This document shows positions 13,301 to 26,700 of a DNA stretch of 64,000 bases, piece after piece. Numbering within the stretch: position 1 is the first letter of the stretch; every line of letters starts with the position of its first letter. The DNA comes from Burhinus oedicnemus (lineage: Eukaryota > Chordata > Aves > Charadriiformes > Burhinidae), in contig VFFE01007215.1 of NCBI GenBank assembly GCA_008921705.1, positions 258,697 through 322,696 of the forward strand, written 5' to 3'. A model generated the notes under the pieces. The model made no database searches and was not told the origin of the DNA. It saw only the letters and a list, made by a program, of their open reading frames with translations. The translations under genes and the position numbers were made by a program.

Positions 13301-15967
13301 AAGTAACACTCCAGTCATCACACTTTTAGCTGAGAGATTAATAACGAATGAGTGTTTTGGAGAAAAAAAAGCAATTGTTCACACTCCAGCTTGGCCTTAC
13401 TTATGACTTGCTTATGACTGTAAGTACAACGCTTGACAACTCTTAAGTGGCTGAAAGCCCAGATAAGTTTTAATCTAAAGCATTATTAATTGGGACAGTT
13501 GTCTGTAAAGTATACAGTGAAGAATAATAGTGAATTACAGCTTTGAACACAGTCATTTCAGGTGACTGGGGCACTGGTGTTGCTGAGTGGTAAGACCTGG
13601 AGGACTGCAGTGAAGCTTCAAGGCAGATTGTCAGAGAGAGGTGGGAAAGGAGAAACTGAAGGAAAGAAGGAGAGAATGGACATGATGGTGCCAGAGATGC
13701 TGTGTGAAAGATTGACTAAAGTCTCACTGATTTCAAGGAAAGAGGAGACCGTTGCCTTCTGGTACACCACAGTATTTCATACGACTATTTTGTACACATT
13801 TGGCTCCATGCAGCTCTTATCAAGTCACCCAGACTTACTCACAGCTGTTTCAGTGAAAGTACTCCTTTCATTTATCTCCGCCTCACAGAAATAGAGCCTT
13901 CTTGGCTATGTCCGTGTGAGGCAGCGCAGGGCTGTGTAAGGATTCCTGTGCAAGGAGCCTCCAAACAAACTGATGTATCTATATAGGGCAGCGCAGAGAT
14001 ACTGACTTGGGCCTGGAAGCTATGTTCCCATGTCAGAACCCCAATGCCACCCTTGGGCAATATGGTCTTGCTACTCTTTGTCCACCCTGTTTCCAGATCT
14101 CTGCGTAGCACTGCCTTGCAGCACGCACATGAACACCTGCATTCCTACTACAGCCCTGGAATGGTGTGCCAATTGTTTCTTACAGACTTTTCCCAGAAGT
14201 GCAAATAGTACAGCCTGGCTTCCCGCTGATTAGCAGACACCGCGTGCTGTGGGATCTGTCTTACTGTTAAGAATAATGTGCTGAAATGCAAGCATTTGTA
14301 TGACATTTGGCTAGATTCAGATTTTCATAAAGGCTGAGTAAGTTTATTGACGTTGGTAGAATCTTTCAAACAGCAAAATCAGACTGTGGGCCATTCCTTA
14401 GCTGTTATTAAAACAATGAACATTGTTCCATGCTTGTAATACTACATCAGCATCAGTGAGTGAGCATGGGATACAGCTCATATGATCCAAACAGCCTTTT
14501 TACTATCCATCTCATCTGTTAATGAAAGCTTTGGTCTTATAATTCACCCACACCCCCCTGCTCATTATTCTGGTCCATAATTTCCATACCATAGATTGTG
14601 ATTGTATCTTGAAGGGTTGGTATTCTGGGCTGAGGTAGTCTCCAACCAGTACACTATGCTGAACAGACTTGCTCTTCCCAGGAGCTTGGCTCCAGCGTCC
14701 GGTCTTGAGACTCCTCTCTCTTTTCTTCTATGTCCCTTGATCATTCGTAGTCTCATCATAAAGCTCATATTGATGTCAGGGTCCTAGGCAGATGTGTGGC
14801 TCCAAAGTCTCTTTCGTGGAATTCTGTTCAATTAAAATGAATAGACAAATCAGTCACCAGATTCTGGTACCAGTTGTGGGTTTATTTCCCTCTACAAAAC
14901 CACGATCTGTTTGAAATTCATGGGGCACTACAGATGTATCTGTTCAGAATTTTTTGAACCGAACTCAAGAGTACAAGCCACTCCAGGGCTTACATATCCA
15001 ACAGCTTTTAAGGGGGACAGTATAAAGGCTTTTTTGGACCAAAGGTTTCCTCATTTCATTTGTAACTATCATTAGTGCTGTCTGGGAGGAGCGCTAGCAG
15101 ATTCAAACTGGAGAATTACATTCCTGCTACAAGAAAGCACCAGTCAGAGGCTTGTCTCCACACTTTATGGTTGTGGCTAGCTCTGGCAGAAGTGTCCTTG
15201 GCTTCACCATGGGCAAGATGCCCATCAGGCGGCTTCTGACCTGAGCCCGGAGGAGCAGGAGGGATCCTCTGTCCAGGAGGAAGACATCTAGCTTTCTCTG
15301 AGAGTCTGGTTCCTGGCTTTCAGCTTCCGAGTCTGCTGAATTATGCACCGCGGTTTTCTAATGCAGACTGCTGCTCCCCCAGGAGCAGAGCAGAGACTAC
15401 TCATTTAACACAGGACTTGAGATTCGACTGAAAACCTGGATCCCAGAGGAACAAAGCCAGTACTTTATTCAACACGTCACTCAGCCTCTTCCCACACGCT
15501 ATATCGTTACAGCATGAGCGCTGCGGCTGGAGTCTTCAATTTCTCAGTAAAACAAGACCCAACCCTGCCATGTGGTAGAGGAATGTCAATCTATTTTGAT
15601 GTTAAGAACCAAAAAGTCGCGGATGAAAGAGCATGTGAAGATTTACAGTCCTGCTTTTAATTCATCTCAAGGTGCTGATTACTAGTGGCACTAAATCAAG
15701 CTCCGCTGCCTGTCTGGACAGGGAACACCTGGGCAAGAAAACCTTGATCTGCAGGGTGGCTGGGGCAGGGTGGGAGGATGCCGGGTCACCTGCAGTAAGC
15801 CTGCAGCCCTGCAGATGGCTGCACCGAAGCTGCTCGTGGGAGCGCGGGGGAGTTGGTGGCCCAGTTATCAGCCGGCTCTGATCCCACAGTGACACAGATA
15901 CAGTAATGACCTGATAGCATGATCACTGACCTTTGTTTTAAAAACACAGATACTTTATAAATACAAA
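7304..15967. other. Long unique non-coding stretch
   Basis: No gene, RNA or named repeat was recognised across about 8.7 kb. AT-rich blocks occur around 8.4-9.5 kb. A 17-base T run lies at 9893-9909. A 9-bp inverted repeat lies at 7816-7839 (TATTGCTAC / GTAGCAATA, 6-base loop). The frame at 13562-13894 shows no domain. Confidence 0.55.
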
Positions 15968-15999
15968 GCTGCAGACAGCCTGCAAAAGCTGTCTGCAGC
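15968..15999. repeat. Perfect 12-bp inverted repeat (hairpin)
   Basis: GCTGCAGACAGC at 15968-15979 is exactly complementary to GCTGTCTGCAGC at 15988-15999, with an 8-base loop (ctgcaaaa). The stem is too short for a typical microRNA precursor. A structured RNA or a protein-binding dyad is possible but not shown. Confidence 0.85.
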
Positions 16000-17314
16000 C
16001 CAGAACAATGCTATTGCACAATAACAACCCCATTTTGTTTAAGGCAAACAAACAAAAAAATTCTAACGCAGTTACTCAACAGCTCAGGGGAGTGCCAAAT
16101 AGTTTTGGAGAAGAAAAAAAACCAACCCAACATTTTAGGCTGGAGCAAAGGGGCCTACCTAGATGTTGCTTGCTTCTGTGGTTACTCTGCGGGCCCATTT
16201 CCGATGTCCTCCATGCCCGTGACAACATGCTGGCTGCTCAGCGGGGCCACACCACTACAAGAGCAGCCCGAGTCGGAGGAGAGAGAGGCTCCGCGTGACA
16301 TCTGTGTTTCTCGGTACCAACCCGGAGCCTGTTCTGGTGCTCAGTCTGGGAACTGGCTTCAAACGCTGGCACTGTTTGGTAGCAGTTCTCCTTGTTCTTC
16401 TGAAGTCTGTTGAAATATCGTCCTCTGGAAACCTCAGGTGCAGTTATCAGGTCTCACAGTTCCTTCGTGAGGTTCAGCCTTCCCGGGCTGCTGGCCAGAG
16501 ATGCTGCAGAACTGCATTATTTGAGGGAGCAACTCAAGGGAACTGAAAAGAAACCATAGACAGTGCTAAGATGAACTTTTGTAGTGTTGGACACAAAATG
16601 GAAATATATTTAATAAACTATAGAAATTTTTTCTGCATCTTCGTGGGTCGGTTCTTTCACCCCTAGAAGACAAAACAAGGATAGTCATTACCTTTGCTAC
16701 CTAGACAAGGCTTCAATCCATAACATTCATTCAGGATTTAGATTTGAACACAGTGCTGGAAAGGTGGGGAGCCAGTTCAGGCTGGTGGCCCAGTTTGATC
16801 CTGTATGATAAGCAGCATAAGACAAACCCAACTGAACCCAGTGACTGAACCCAAACTTACCCAAACTGGAGGGAATCCAGCATCCAGCTTCACCACAACC
16901 TATCAATATTACTCTGCAACCAAATTTTGGCAAGCCTGGCCTCCTAGTGAGCCTCTGAGAGTGCATGCTGACAATACACACAACGTTACACAACCCTGGT
17001 ACACATCTTGCCCAAGGAAATTGCTGTGGGCTTGAATTCTCACAGGATGACTCTCTGTGTATTTTTTCGTAAGCTTTCTCACTTCAGCTAGCTCTGCTCC
17101 AGATTTTGGAGCCTCCAAGGTAATGTTTTTGCAGAGAACCTTTTGAAAGTGATGATGGATGTAGAGGGGACACCTCCCTTTTGTTTCAATTACTCTCCAA
17201 CAGATGTGTCACCAAAAAAGTAGAACTTTAGAGGTTTTCATTCCCTGCTTTGACCTTTCAAGCCAGCCTTTGGATCTTTCAAAGCAGTAAACTGAAAAGG
17301 AAACATGAACCAAG
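16000..17314. other. Unique sequence, mildly CpG-enriched at the start
   Basis: Around 15.75-16.5 kb the sequence is somewhat GC-richer than its surroundings, with scattered CpG, but not island-like. Overlapping open frames at 16008-16546 carry no recognisable domain. No splice-supported exon is seen. Confidence 0.5.
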
Positions 17315-17612
17315 GCCCTTTACAAGGGCCTGTAGTGATAGGACGAGGAGCAATGGCTTCAAATTGGAAGAGGGTAGATTTACATTAGATCTCAGGAAGA
17401 AATTTTTCACTGTGAGGGTGGTGAGGCACTGGAACAGGTTGCTCAGAGAAGCTGTGGAGGCCCCATCCCTGGAAGTGTTCAAGGCCAGGTTGGATGGGGC
17501 TTTGAGCAATCTGGTCTAGTGGGAGGTGTCCCTGCCCATGGCAGGGGGGTTTGGAACTAGATGATCTTTAAGGTCCCTTCCAACATAAACCGTTCTATGG
17601 TTCTATGATTCT
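17315..17612 (+). mobile_element. CR1 LINE 3' end, 5'-truncated, sense
   Basis: This is a clear avian CR1 retrotransposon terminus. It runs from 'tttacaagggcctgtagtga' through the ORF2 tail and short 3' UTR ('ggaactagatgatctttaag') and ends in the diagnostic imperfect 8-base repeats 'ttctatggttctatgattct'. CR1 copies are typically severely 5'-truncated, lack a poly(A) tail and usually lack clear target duplications, and this copy fits all three. It is well preserved and so fairly young compared with the copies near 53-55 kb. Confidence 0.96.
17318..17519 (+). pseudogene. CR1 ORF2 C-terminal remnant
   Basis: Inside the CR1 copy an uninterrupted frame encodes the end of the ORF2 protein (endonuclease/reverse transcriptase). 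Only the region after the RT domain remains: FTRACSDRTRSNGF, then KKFFTVRVVRHWNRL, then the conserved end LDGALSNLV followed by a TAG stop. No catalytic residues are present because the endonuclease and RT domains were lost by 5' truncation. The piece is non-functional by itself. The intact frame reflects the element's age, not host selection. Confidence 0.9.
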
Positions 17613-20600
17613 AAGAAGACATCTGTTCATTCTCATAACCAAATGTGTCTGAATTAGAAGATACCCTAAAGGAAGCTGTTACAAAATGGAAATTATTTTC
17701 CTACCAGTGCCCACTGCGGTAACAGATTTCGCAGGACCTATATAACTATGTATACAAATAAATCATCCAGAAAGATATTCAGTTAACTGTCTATCCTGCT
17801 TAAATACACCAGCCAATCACATTTTCTAAGAAAGATAGGACTTTGACTTGCCTTTAAAACAAAGATTAGACTTTATACATTTTTTGGTAATTTATTTTTT
17901 CTTAATCTTTTACCAAGTGAGAATTCTGGTGACAGTTTCTTCTCAGCAGGAACTCTGATCTCAAAATGGAAAGGGAAGACATGCCACAAAACACTGGTAA
18001 TGTTAAAAAAGAAAAATGCTTGGTACCAGTTTAAGCTATGTTGATATATACAATTTGTAAGAATTTCATAGTCTAAATACCCGAAAGAAAAGGCATTTTT
18101 GTGGTATTTCTATTGGAAGAAGCTCAACAACAAATAATGTAGCAATATTTCTAGCTGCAATAGTGCAAGCAGGCATTTTTAGTTGGGATGGTAGAAATAA
18201 CATGACTGAACTCTTTGGCCTAAAAGGCCTTTTTGGCATTCTTTCTGTTGAAAAGCAGTAGGTGGGAATATTTTAATGGGAGATGTGGGAATTTCTCCAC
18301 AGTCAGCCTTTAGGAGCATAACCTTCACTAAAAAATAAATGGGTTAAAACTTGGTCTTAGAGATTTCTCTGCCAGCCAGTTCATTAACCTCAATGCAGGC
18401 CACATCTTCCTCTCTCCAAGGAGTAGGTTACGTTTAAATGAGGTCTCTATATGCTTGAACATTTCCCATCAAATGCACTCACAGAAGATATGAAAACACT
18501 CAAAGAGCCACTGTCAACAACACAAAAACTCTTACAAAAATATTGAAGAAACCATCATCAGCAATGTATAAAACCTATATAGAAATATTTAGACCCATTT
18601 AAAAATGTTCTCAGTGGCATGTTTGACCTGAAGCAGTCTTCGCCAGGACTCCGTGTGCAGTAGCATTGTGCAGCACCATCTTATGTACAACTGAGTATCA
18701 GCTGTGAGAGTATATAGGTGCTCTTCTGAAAACCTGAGCCCTCGTGTCAGTCCTGTCACATCTCACCTGTTCCACTGAATTAGTTCATCTTGAACCTCCT
18801 GTGGAAAAGCAATATACTTCTTTTCCACCCCCTGACATGTTCCCCCTTAGATTTTTATGACCTCCTGTCTTTCCTGTGCATTGTCACAGCTCCTTTATAC
18901 TCTTTGTGTGTGTAAACAAGCCGTGACACCCACTAGGGATTTGCCAAGGGACAATCTCTTGAGTTGCCTTCTCCTCTCCAAGGCTTGGCTGTGGAAGACA
19001 GCATTTACAGTGGCTGCAGCCAGCCTTCTCCAGAGGGCAGTTGCAGGCAAGGTTCAAGACTCCTTCATAGCTCAAACTACCTTGGGAACTGATTTGACAC
19101 TGAGACATACTGAAGTAAGATCCATTATGTACGTTCGCTCCCTCTCCTTTGTTGTAGATAGCAGAAACGCATTTGTTTCGATAGGTCCTGAAAGAACAAG
19201 TGAGGCTGGAAGGAAGACAACTAACCTGGCCTAAATTAAATAAGACTTACTTGGTTGACAAGCTAAGCAAGGCTGTTCATAATCTATAATAGATGGGATT
19301 TTTTAGAAATCAATAGCACATAATTTTTTCCAAACAAATGTATTCAAACTATTATTTGCAAATTTCCAGAGGAATCGATACTGCTATTGAAACACTATTT
19401 TTTTAACTTGTTCAACTGAGCAATAATAATTTCTGCTTTAGGACTTAGATGTTTCACATTTTGCTAGTGGAAGCTCCTTGCATACATAAGCTCTTTATTG
19501 GAACTTACGTACCTGGATCCTGCTTTGTATTTTTCATTGCTGGCTTTCAGGATCTGAGAACTCAATTTGTCTTTGCTGTAGCCTCTTTACAGTCTTGGTC
19601 TTGGGCACATTGAGGCTAATGGTGAAGCTTCCATTGCTGGAAACAGGGAAAGATCAGACTTTGAGCCAGAAAGACATGCACACATAAGTCCTTTTCTCTT
19701 CATCTCTGATGCAGTTCCTGAGATGCTGAGATGAAAATTTTATTTCTGGTTTTTGGGGTATTTTTGTCAGAAATGTCCAAGGTGTAGTTTGGGCTGACTC
19801 CTCTCAAGTTTATTTTCCACAAGTGGCATTGGTAAGTATACTTTACTGGTGCTTACAACCTATTTAGTGTTTGTCTATAAAACATAGAGAATATAGTCTC
19901 AGTCTATCAGTGAAAGCTTTGGCTAAGCACTAGTGAAGGGCTTACTGCAAGAAATTCCTTGGAAGGAAGGGCTGGAATGAAGAAAATGTAGTCATTTGAC
20001 CCAAAAGAAAAAGCAAAAAACCTCAAAGAAAAGGCTTTTATACAAAAAAATAGTAAAGCCAAAAAAGAAAACAAGGGATGTTTAAGTATGGATGAGTCAG
20101 GTATTGCATTAGCCTGAGAATCAGAAAATGTGAAGAAGTTTTTGATAAGCTCACGTGACATAGGAATTTACCAGAATCTGCTAGAGGTGTTCGAAAAAGA
20201 GAAGTGACAAGGGCTTGATTTGTATGAGAGTAAATTGGATTTAGCAGCATTATGTATACACCAGAGGGAAGCGTGATGAGATGCAAAGGTCAAAATGGCA
20301 GAGGTTGTAGTAGCTGAGGTAAAAGATTACCAAGGCATGCATGGTGCAGTTGTGATGAAAGCAGAACTTTCTAATTTTTCAGATATTTTAGAAGTATGGA
20401 AGAGCAATAGGTTTCTATACCAGTTGATTAAAAAGGGAGAAATAAGAAGGATCTTAAATATGGTATTAACAGCTTGTCTGCCCAAGGATGGTCTAGAAAA
20501 AGAAAGCAAATTTACAAAACAGTTGAACTCAAACACAGTGAGCCTGTCTGTGGCAGTGCTCATTTAGAAACAGAGTAGCTTTAGCTTTCATATATTTAAA

Positions 20601-20659
20601 CAGCTTCCAAAGGGAGAAGAAATGTCCTTTGGCCATAGCTATAAAGTGACAGGGTCCCT
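17613..20659. other. Unique non-coding sequence
   Basis: No gene or named repeat is recognised. The frame at 18857-19234 (125 codons) and its minus-strand shadow have no domain. AT-rich in 17.6-18.6 kb. Confidence 0.55.
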
Positions 20660-20790
20660 ACAGCCTGCTGGTGAGGACACTGACGCCAGCGGGTTACATC
20701 CCAGCTCCCGGGCAGGCGGTGGGAGGAATCTGTGTTTCCACTGTTGCCGACAAGTGCTCTAACCGGAGGGGCTTAGATTATTAGGAGATC
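20660..20790 (-). repeat. Possible old SINE fragment, antisense
   Basis: A small GC-richer island of sequence includes 'cccgggcaggcggtgggag' and then 'gacaagtgctctaaccgg' followed by 'aggggcttagattattagga'. This resembles the antisense 'ggcgagtgctctaaccactgggcta' segment of a dispersed sauropsid SINE-like repeat whose name I cannot give. The match is recalled, not searched. Confidence 0.42.
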
Positions 20791-23700
20791 ACTCTTTTCT
20801 CTTAATAAGCAGTGCTTAGGTCTTCTGACATCTTGTTTCCAAATTGTCCTTCCTTTTCCTTAAAAGTGTCTGAAATCTAATTCAAATATCATCATCTTGC
20901 TTAGAAATTAAATTTCTTTGTTTTACTGGACATATGAAAAAGTTTTGCTTTTGGTTCAACCAGAGATTCTTTTTGCCCCCTGTAACTGCCAGTGAACAAC
21001 CAAAGCTAGTCACCCAGCCCTCCAGAGAGGTGAAGTGGGAGGCACAGAGTGTGTGTGTCCGTATGCCCCTCGTCCCTGGCAGAGCTCCGGTTTGTTTTAT
21101 ACAAGTGGCACCAGCAGGATTCAGCCTGCAGTACACATGAGATAGGTACATCTGCCGACAGCACTGATTAGGGCAGATTCCCTATCCCAGCTGAAAAATA
21201 ACTAAGGGATTAAACATATTAACACTAGATCTTTTAGCACGGCTCAGCTAGGGAAGTCTTTTTGTTGCTCAAGCAGCAAGGGCATGTAAACCAGTCCTTG
21301 AAGTGCTGGGAGGGAGTATTGGCAAGAAGCAAAATTGCTGCTTATAAAAATAGGAGGTATCTTGAAATTCTTTGAAATTTGTAGAGCCGGAAGAAAGTTT
21401 TTGAGCACACCCACTACATCTAGTGTTACTCGTAAAATCTGACTCTGTTCAGTTTATACTTTTGCTTCTTAACTTTCTCAAAGAGTTCTTCTTAGTCTTG
21501 TTCAGCTAAAGCCTGCGCTAAATTCCAAAACCAAGGCACTGTGTATAAATGCCTAGCCGACGACATTGGATCATCTGGGTCTGAACAGTATCACTATTGG
21601 AGATCTGCTAAGTGATTATGCTGTGCCGAACATAAACAACACTGGAGACTACCCTAGCACACTGAGGAGGGAAAGCTGAGACACACAACCCACGCGACTG
21701 AGAGCAGTTGCTTTCCTAAGAGGTGATTAATGCAAACTCTGAGTCACACGCAGTTAATAAGAATGATGCTCCTTTGCTGTAACAGTTAAACTGAAAAAAC
21801 CCCACCCCTGGAAGATAGATTTTACAAGGAACAGCAAGGACTCTTTATTTCCCAGTCAGTCTACATATGCCACTCTAACTCCTGTATCAGTAACTGATTT
21901 TTCAATCAAAATGCTTCATGACATGTAACATTTCAGCCCAAACTTCTTAAAAAGTCAGCATCCCTTCCAAGTGCAGAGGGTGCCTGATGGTTTGCTTGCC
22001 ACTTTGAAATGGCATTTCTCTGACTCAGGAAAGCAGAGAAGATAGAGGGGAAGACTCTCGCAGGGGGCCTGTGAAACGATCACTCTTTGTTCGAGTGTAG
22101 ACAATTTTTCAAGTAATGTCCAAAATCTGGCTGTAAAGTACAAACATGAGGACATTTAGATTGAATGCCAGAACTTAACCTATGATACCACTTAGCTTGA
22201 CCTATACAAAATGCCAAGGCGGTCATTCTTTAAAACCTACAGTGCATGGGAACAGGGAAAACTTTCAACTTTAGTCAACTGCAGCATGCTTGTTCATCTG
22301 AAATGATGCCAAACATTAAATGTTATTTGAATATGTCTTTCTGTACCTTAATTTTCCCTTCAAACTGCAACTGAGTGACTCAGTCATGATGAATTGAATG
22401 CTCTGTGCTGTTCCTATCCATCTGCCCCACATCTTCTTTCAACGACTTGTCTGTGAAAAGGCTAGTTTTCTGGAAATTATTCACAAGTCATTTAAAAAAT
22501 AATTGTTACTCTTTAGCTTATCCATAAAAATTTCCCTGTGAATATCTCTTCTTTCTCAAAAGATTTATTAGGAAAAATATATAAATAGATCAGATAAATA
22601 GACACAAGTTTTTCCTTTTCTTGCTATTGTGTGATCTTCCTGTAATTAGGATACTAAGCTCAATGGCATGGAGACACTATTTAAGGTAATGTTAATTCTT
22701 TGTACAATTGTTGAGCTAGTTATCAGATTGCTGAGTTACTGGAAGACTCACTCTAGCCTCTGTTGATTTACTTCTGTAGCAGGCTTGTTCAGAAAATTAC
22801 ATGAAGGCAGCATAATGTTTTCAGATAACTTCAGCCCATCATTGCAAAGCTGACAATCTGGTCGTCAAAAGGACCTGATAAGCTTGTAATGGGATACCCT
22901 GGAGGCATGTGGAGTCACTGTCAGGGATGGCTGAGGAACAGCTGAAGCTACTTGCCTCTCCCAGGCTTCCCTGGCGATGTGTGTTGGATAAGACTGAAGT
23001 GCTCGTAGACAGCAGTAAAAGGGTGTTTTCCTTCACTTTGCCCTACTCAGACCATGAAGACTACCTACATGCTTTTTCAGGGAAGTTGTGTGGTCACCCA
23101 CTTATCCATGGGTGGCAGCTGTAGCCGTGCGGGAGGGGACGTGGTCGCCTGGGGTAGGGGCTTCCCTTGGAGATGCAACAGCTCTCACCAGCCTCCTTGA
23201 CTTGGTGGATGTGAGTGCCTCTAACCTCCGTGCTTCCTGGTGGGAAAAGGAAGGATGTAACCCACCCATCATCACTGCAGCACCAGCATCTTTGCCTGCA
23301 GGAAACTCCTGGCAATAATGCCAGTTTTGGGAGTACAAAGCTGGGGTCACGGGAGTTTACACCCAAAACCCGAAGGTCTGTGAGTAGGCACGTGTAGTGA
23401 ATGATGCAATTTATGAGCTGATCCTCCCATCATATTCCAGTTTGGGGCCTAGTAGTACATGTTCAACTATAGATCATCATGGATAATTTTTTGATTTTTT
23501 ATATTTCATATGAATTTTCTTCACAAAAATGATACACCCCAAGATGATTGGTACTAAATAAAGTACAAAACTATAATGTGTTACCTTGCAACTTAGAAAT
23601 GAGACCTCTTGTACTGAAAAAAATGGAAGACTGCAAACTCTTTTGGCCAGTTTAACAGTTTTTTTAGTTTGACACATTTCTTCCCTCAAGCACAGACACA

Positions 23701-26700
23701 AAAAGCCTTTGAGTGTTTTTCCTGAATTCCTATGCTTGTGATGTCTTCTTGACAGCTGTCCTCAGGGAAGCTAGAAAGCAGCAGAAATTACACTGCTAGA
23801 CACTCTCAGGACTTTTACTTTTATTTTCATTTCATTTTGCTAATTCATGACAGTTTCAATAATGTACTGAAACGAGCCCCATCAAAATGAAAATAATGTT
23901 GGACACCTGGAAACAAAAGCGCAGATCCGACTTCCATCAGTGATTTCACAGATGTTTTGAAAACTGTTTTCAGGTGATGGTGTAGGCAGTAATGAACCAT
24001 GCTACTTTTGTACCTCACCACACGACATGATGTAGCAATCAGCATTTAGGAATTTTAACCACACTGAGAATTCTCTGTCACTTTCAGAAATAATTTTCTT
24101 CTTGCAGTGGGAACTTGAAGGAAGCAACCATATCCTGAGAGTTTTATTTAATATGGAGAGATTTTGAGACTCCATAGAATATTCTTCGCTTTTGATTATT
24201 TTGGAAATAATAAATACCTTTAAAACGCTCCTCTCCATGACCTTAATACAGTGTCCTACGCACATGTTGTTCAGTCAGATAACATACATAGTAAGAGAGG
24301 ACTTTTGCTCAACTCCAGACTTATAAAGCAGCAAGCATGGGAAATACTATTTTTCATTAGGACTAAACACTGAGATAAAACTATTTACTTTACTATGTGG
24401 TATCAGCATATGATTTGATGTAACTCATCTAGTAAGTTTTACAACCTTTTTTATTAGGACATATCTAAGAAGTCTCAGAAGACAGTAATTGCTAAAAAGC
24501 CGATTTTCCAATTACTGTATTTCCATAGGAAGCAGAAATGCAGTTTGGGTCTTTGCAGACTCTTTGGCAAATGCTCAGAAGATAGCTATTATAAAATAAA
24601 ATATTAATAAATGGCTAGATGAACATATATCTACATACACAAATATAAATGTTTTATATAATTTTTTTATGTATGTGAAGTTAATATAAAGAATGTTTAG
24701 CTCTATAGCGTGTACCTCTAAAGACTCTTTATTTACCAAACACATTATAAGCACTTCATTCTAATGTAGTTCAAATCCCTAAATTGTAAAGGCTTAGGTA
24801 AAGCATTTAAATAGACTTAACTGGGGAGAAGAGCCTTCACATCATTTTGTGCAGTATCTGGGATGGTCTCTCAGAACAGTTTGGGGATTGAGTCCAAATT
24901 GTTCCCTATTGCTTGGTCTTCAGGCATGCCCTGGGGATGGTCCTGAGCCTCCAAGAGTTAATGTGCATTTTCTTCATAAGTGCAGGCTTTTTGGCTGGGA
25001 AGTCCTGGCAGCCCCCAACCCATCCTATAGCCTGGCTCTGCCACTGGGGAGCTCCTCCTGGCACAGGGGGACAGGGCACAGGACATGCAGCCCTTTGGGC
25101 AGGGCAGGGCTGGGCTGCACTGCTTGGAAAGCAGGAGCAGGCTGCTGACTGCTGAGCCTAGGACACCCAACACACACTTTTCCAGGGATGTTGCAGCTCC
25201 CTGTCCCTGGTTTCCTCTAGCTGTGCTTCAGAGGTGCTGGCTTGCTCCAAATTTGCACAGCCTATGTGTCGTGGCATGCAAGCCATCCTCCTTTTCCTGT
25301 TTCTGGGAGGTTTTTGACATCTGAAAGCTTCCAGTTTTGTTACTGGAGAGCCCCATCTGATTTCCTCCTTCATGCACGTTCCTTGTATTGTTCTGTGTCT
25401 TGTTTCATGGTTGTGTTGTGTTTATTTGAAATCAGAGTTTTTCTACCCATTTTCCATTGTTCATTTCTTCCTCTTTCATTTGCAGTTATAGCAACTGTTC
25501 TTAAAGTCCATCTATTTTAAAAGGTATGGCTTCCTAAAGCCTTTCTAATATTCCTCATCCCTCATGACTACAAGCGTACAGGTATGGATGTATTTAAAAA
25601 AGAGCTAATACTAACTAATTTTCTGCCACATGTGGGGGCTGTGCCCCGTGATGCTATTTAGAATTGACCTTGTGAGTAGTGAGGTAGGGGCGCTTTTTCT
25701 TGCAAAGATTTATCTCCATGTTTGTTCCCAGGGTTTTGTGGAGCTGTCTGTCTAGAATTTCCACATTATAAATGGCTCTTGTTTTGGTAAAGTTTGAATT
25801 ATTTTCATTAGCTGGTCACCTGGGGCCTGACCAGAGTCAGACTGAAAACTTCAGACAAGCACTACAGCTTTTGCAATCAGTCTCAGTCTCTCTCTCCTGT
25901 CATCCCCAAGGAAACGAAAGGCAGAAACGTTTATGCTTCAGGTTAATGCTTTAGAAGTGTTTGAGGCAGGAAGCAAATGGACTTATTCATAAGTTCCTCG
26001 AGGATGTTTTGTTTCAGTCATGAGGACTGAAGCTTTCCTGAATAAAGGCCAGCCAGCAAGAAGTGACCAGGGGCAGGATCTGCATTTGGGACGTGCTCCA
26101 AGACCTGGGCACCCAGAAGGGACTCACCTTTCTGAGTCCTTCTGACAGTCCATTCCTAGCTTTGACATGGATTTTGGGAGCTAAGCCTTGGATGAGACTT
26201 GTATAAGTCTCATACTGAAAATATGGACTAAGACGTAGCAAGCTTAGGTTAGACTAGGAGAGACTGGAAATGTCTAGAACCATACAAAAATCATCATAGA
26301 GACGTGAAAGGAAAGAGCTGGAAGAGGCCTGTTTCATTTATGCTAAGAATGAGCCATATAACTTCCTTGCTTGCAGAAATAAGGGTCCTTCTGGTGGATG
26401 CTTACTTTTCAATATCACATCACACTTATCAATATGCCTAATTTAAATACCCAGTTTGCTCACTATTGTTTCCTATGAGAAATCGAAGCACTTTGTCTTT
26501 CTGGGTCTTTGACAGTGCTCACACTGACAGCAACAGCCCTGAGCATAAGTCAGCAGGGATCACTTGAGGACAGTGGAAAATCTGCAACAGTTATCCAGTG
26601 AGAAGGTAGGTGTTGCATCTTTTGAGCCACTGAAATTAATTGGGCTAATATTGCACTGTAGTTTTAGAAGTATATGCAAAATATGACATTTATTCCAATG

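Noticed and set aside
14830..15400. Possible antisense LTR-like block with 'gggtttatttccc'
   Set aside because: No paired TG/CA ends, no target duplication and no recognised family.
16909..17118. Minus-strand frame with an exon-like peptide (EAPKSGAELAEVRKL)
   Set aside because: No acceptor upstream and no donor downstream at suitable positions; runs up to ordinary sequence.
24765..24785. tRNA B-box-like 'gttcaaatccc'
   Set aside because: No A box at proper distance and no cloverleaf can be drawn around it.
26260..26400. Possible decayed antisense CR1 tail ('catcatagagacgtgaaagg', 'gagctggaagaggcctg')
   Set aside because: Only about 50 bases look similar and nothing downstream follows the CR1 order.
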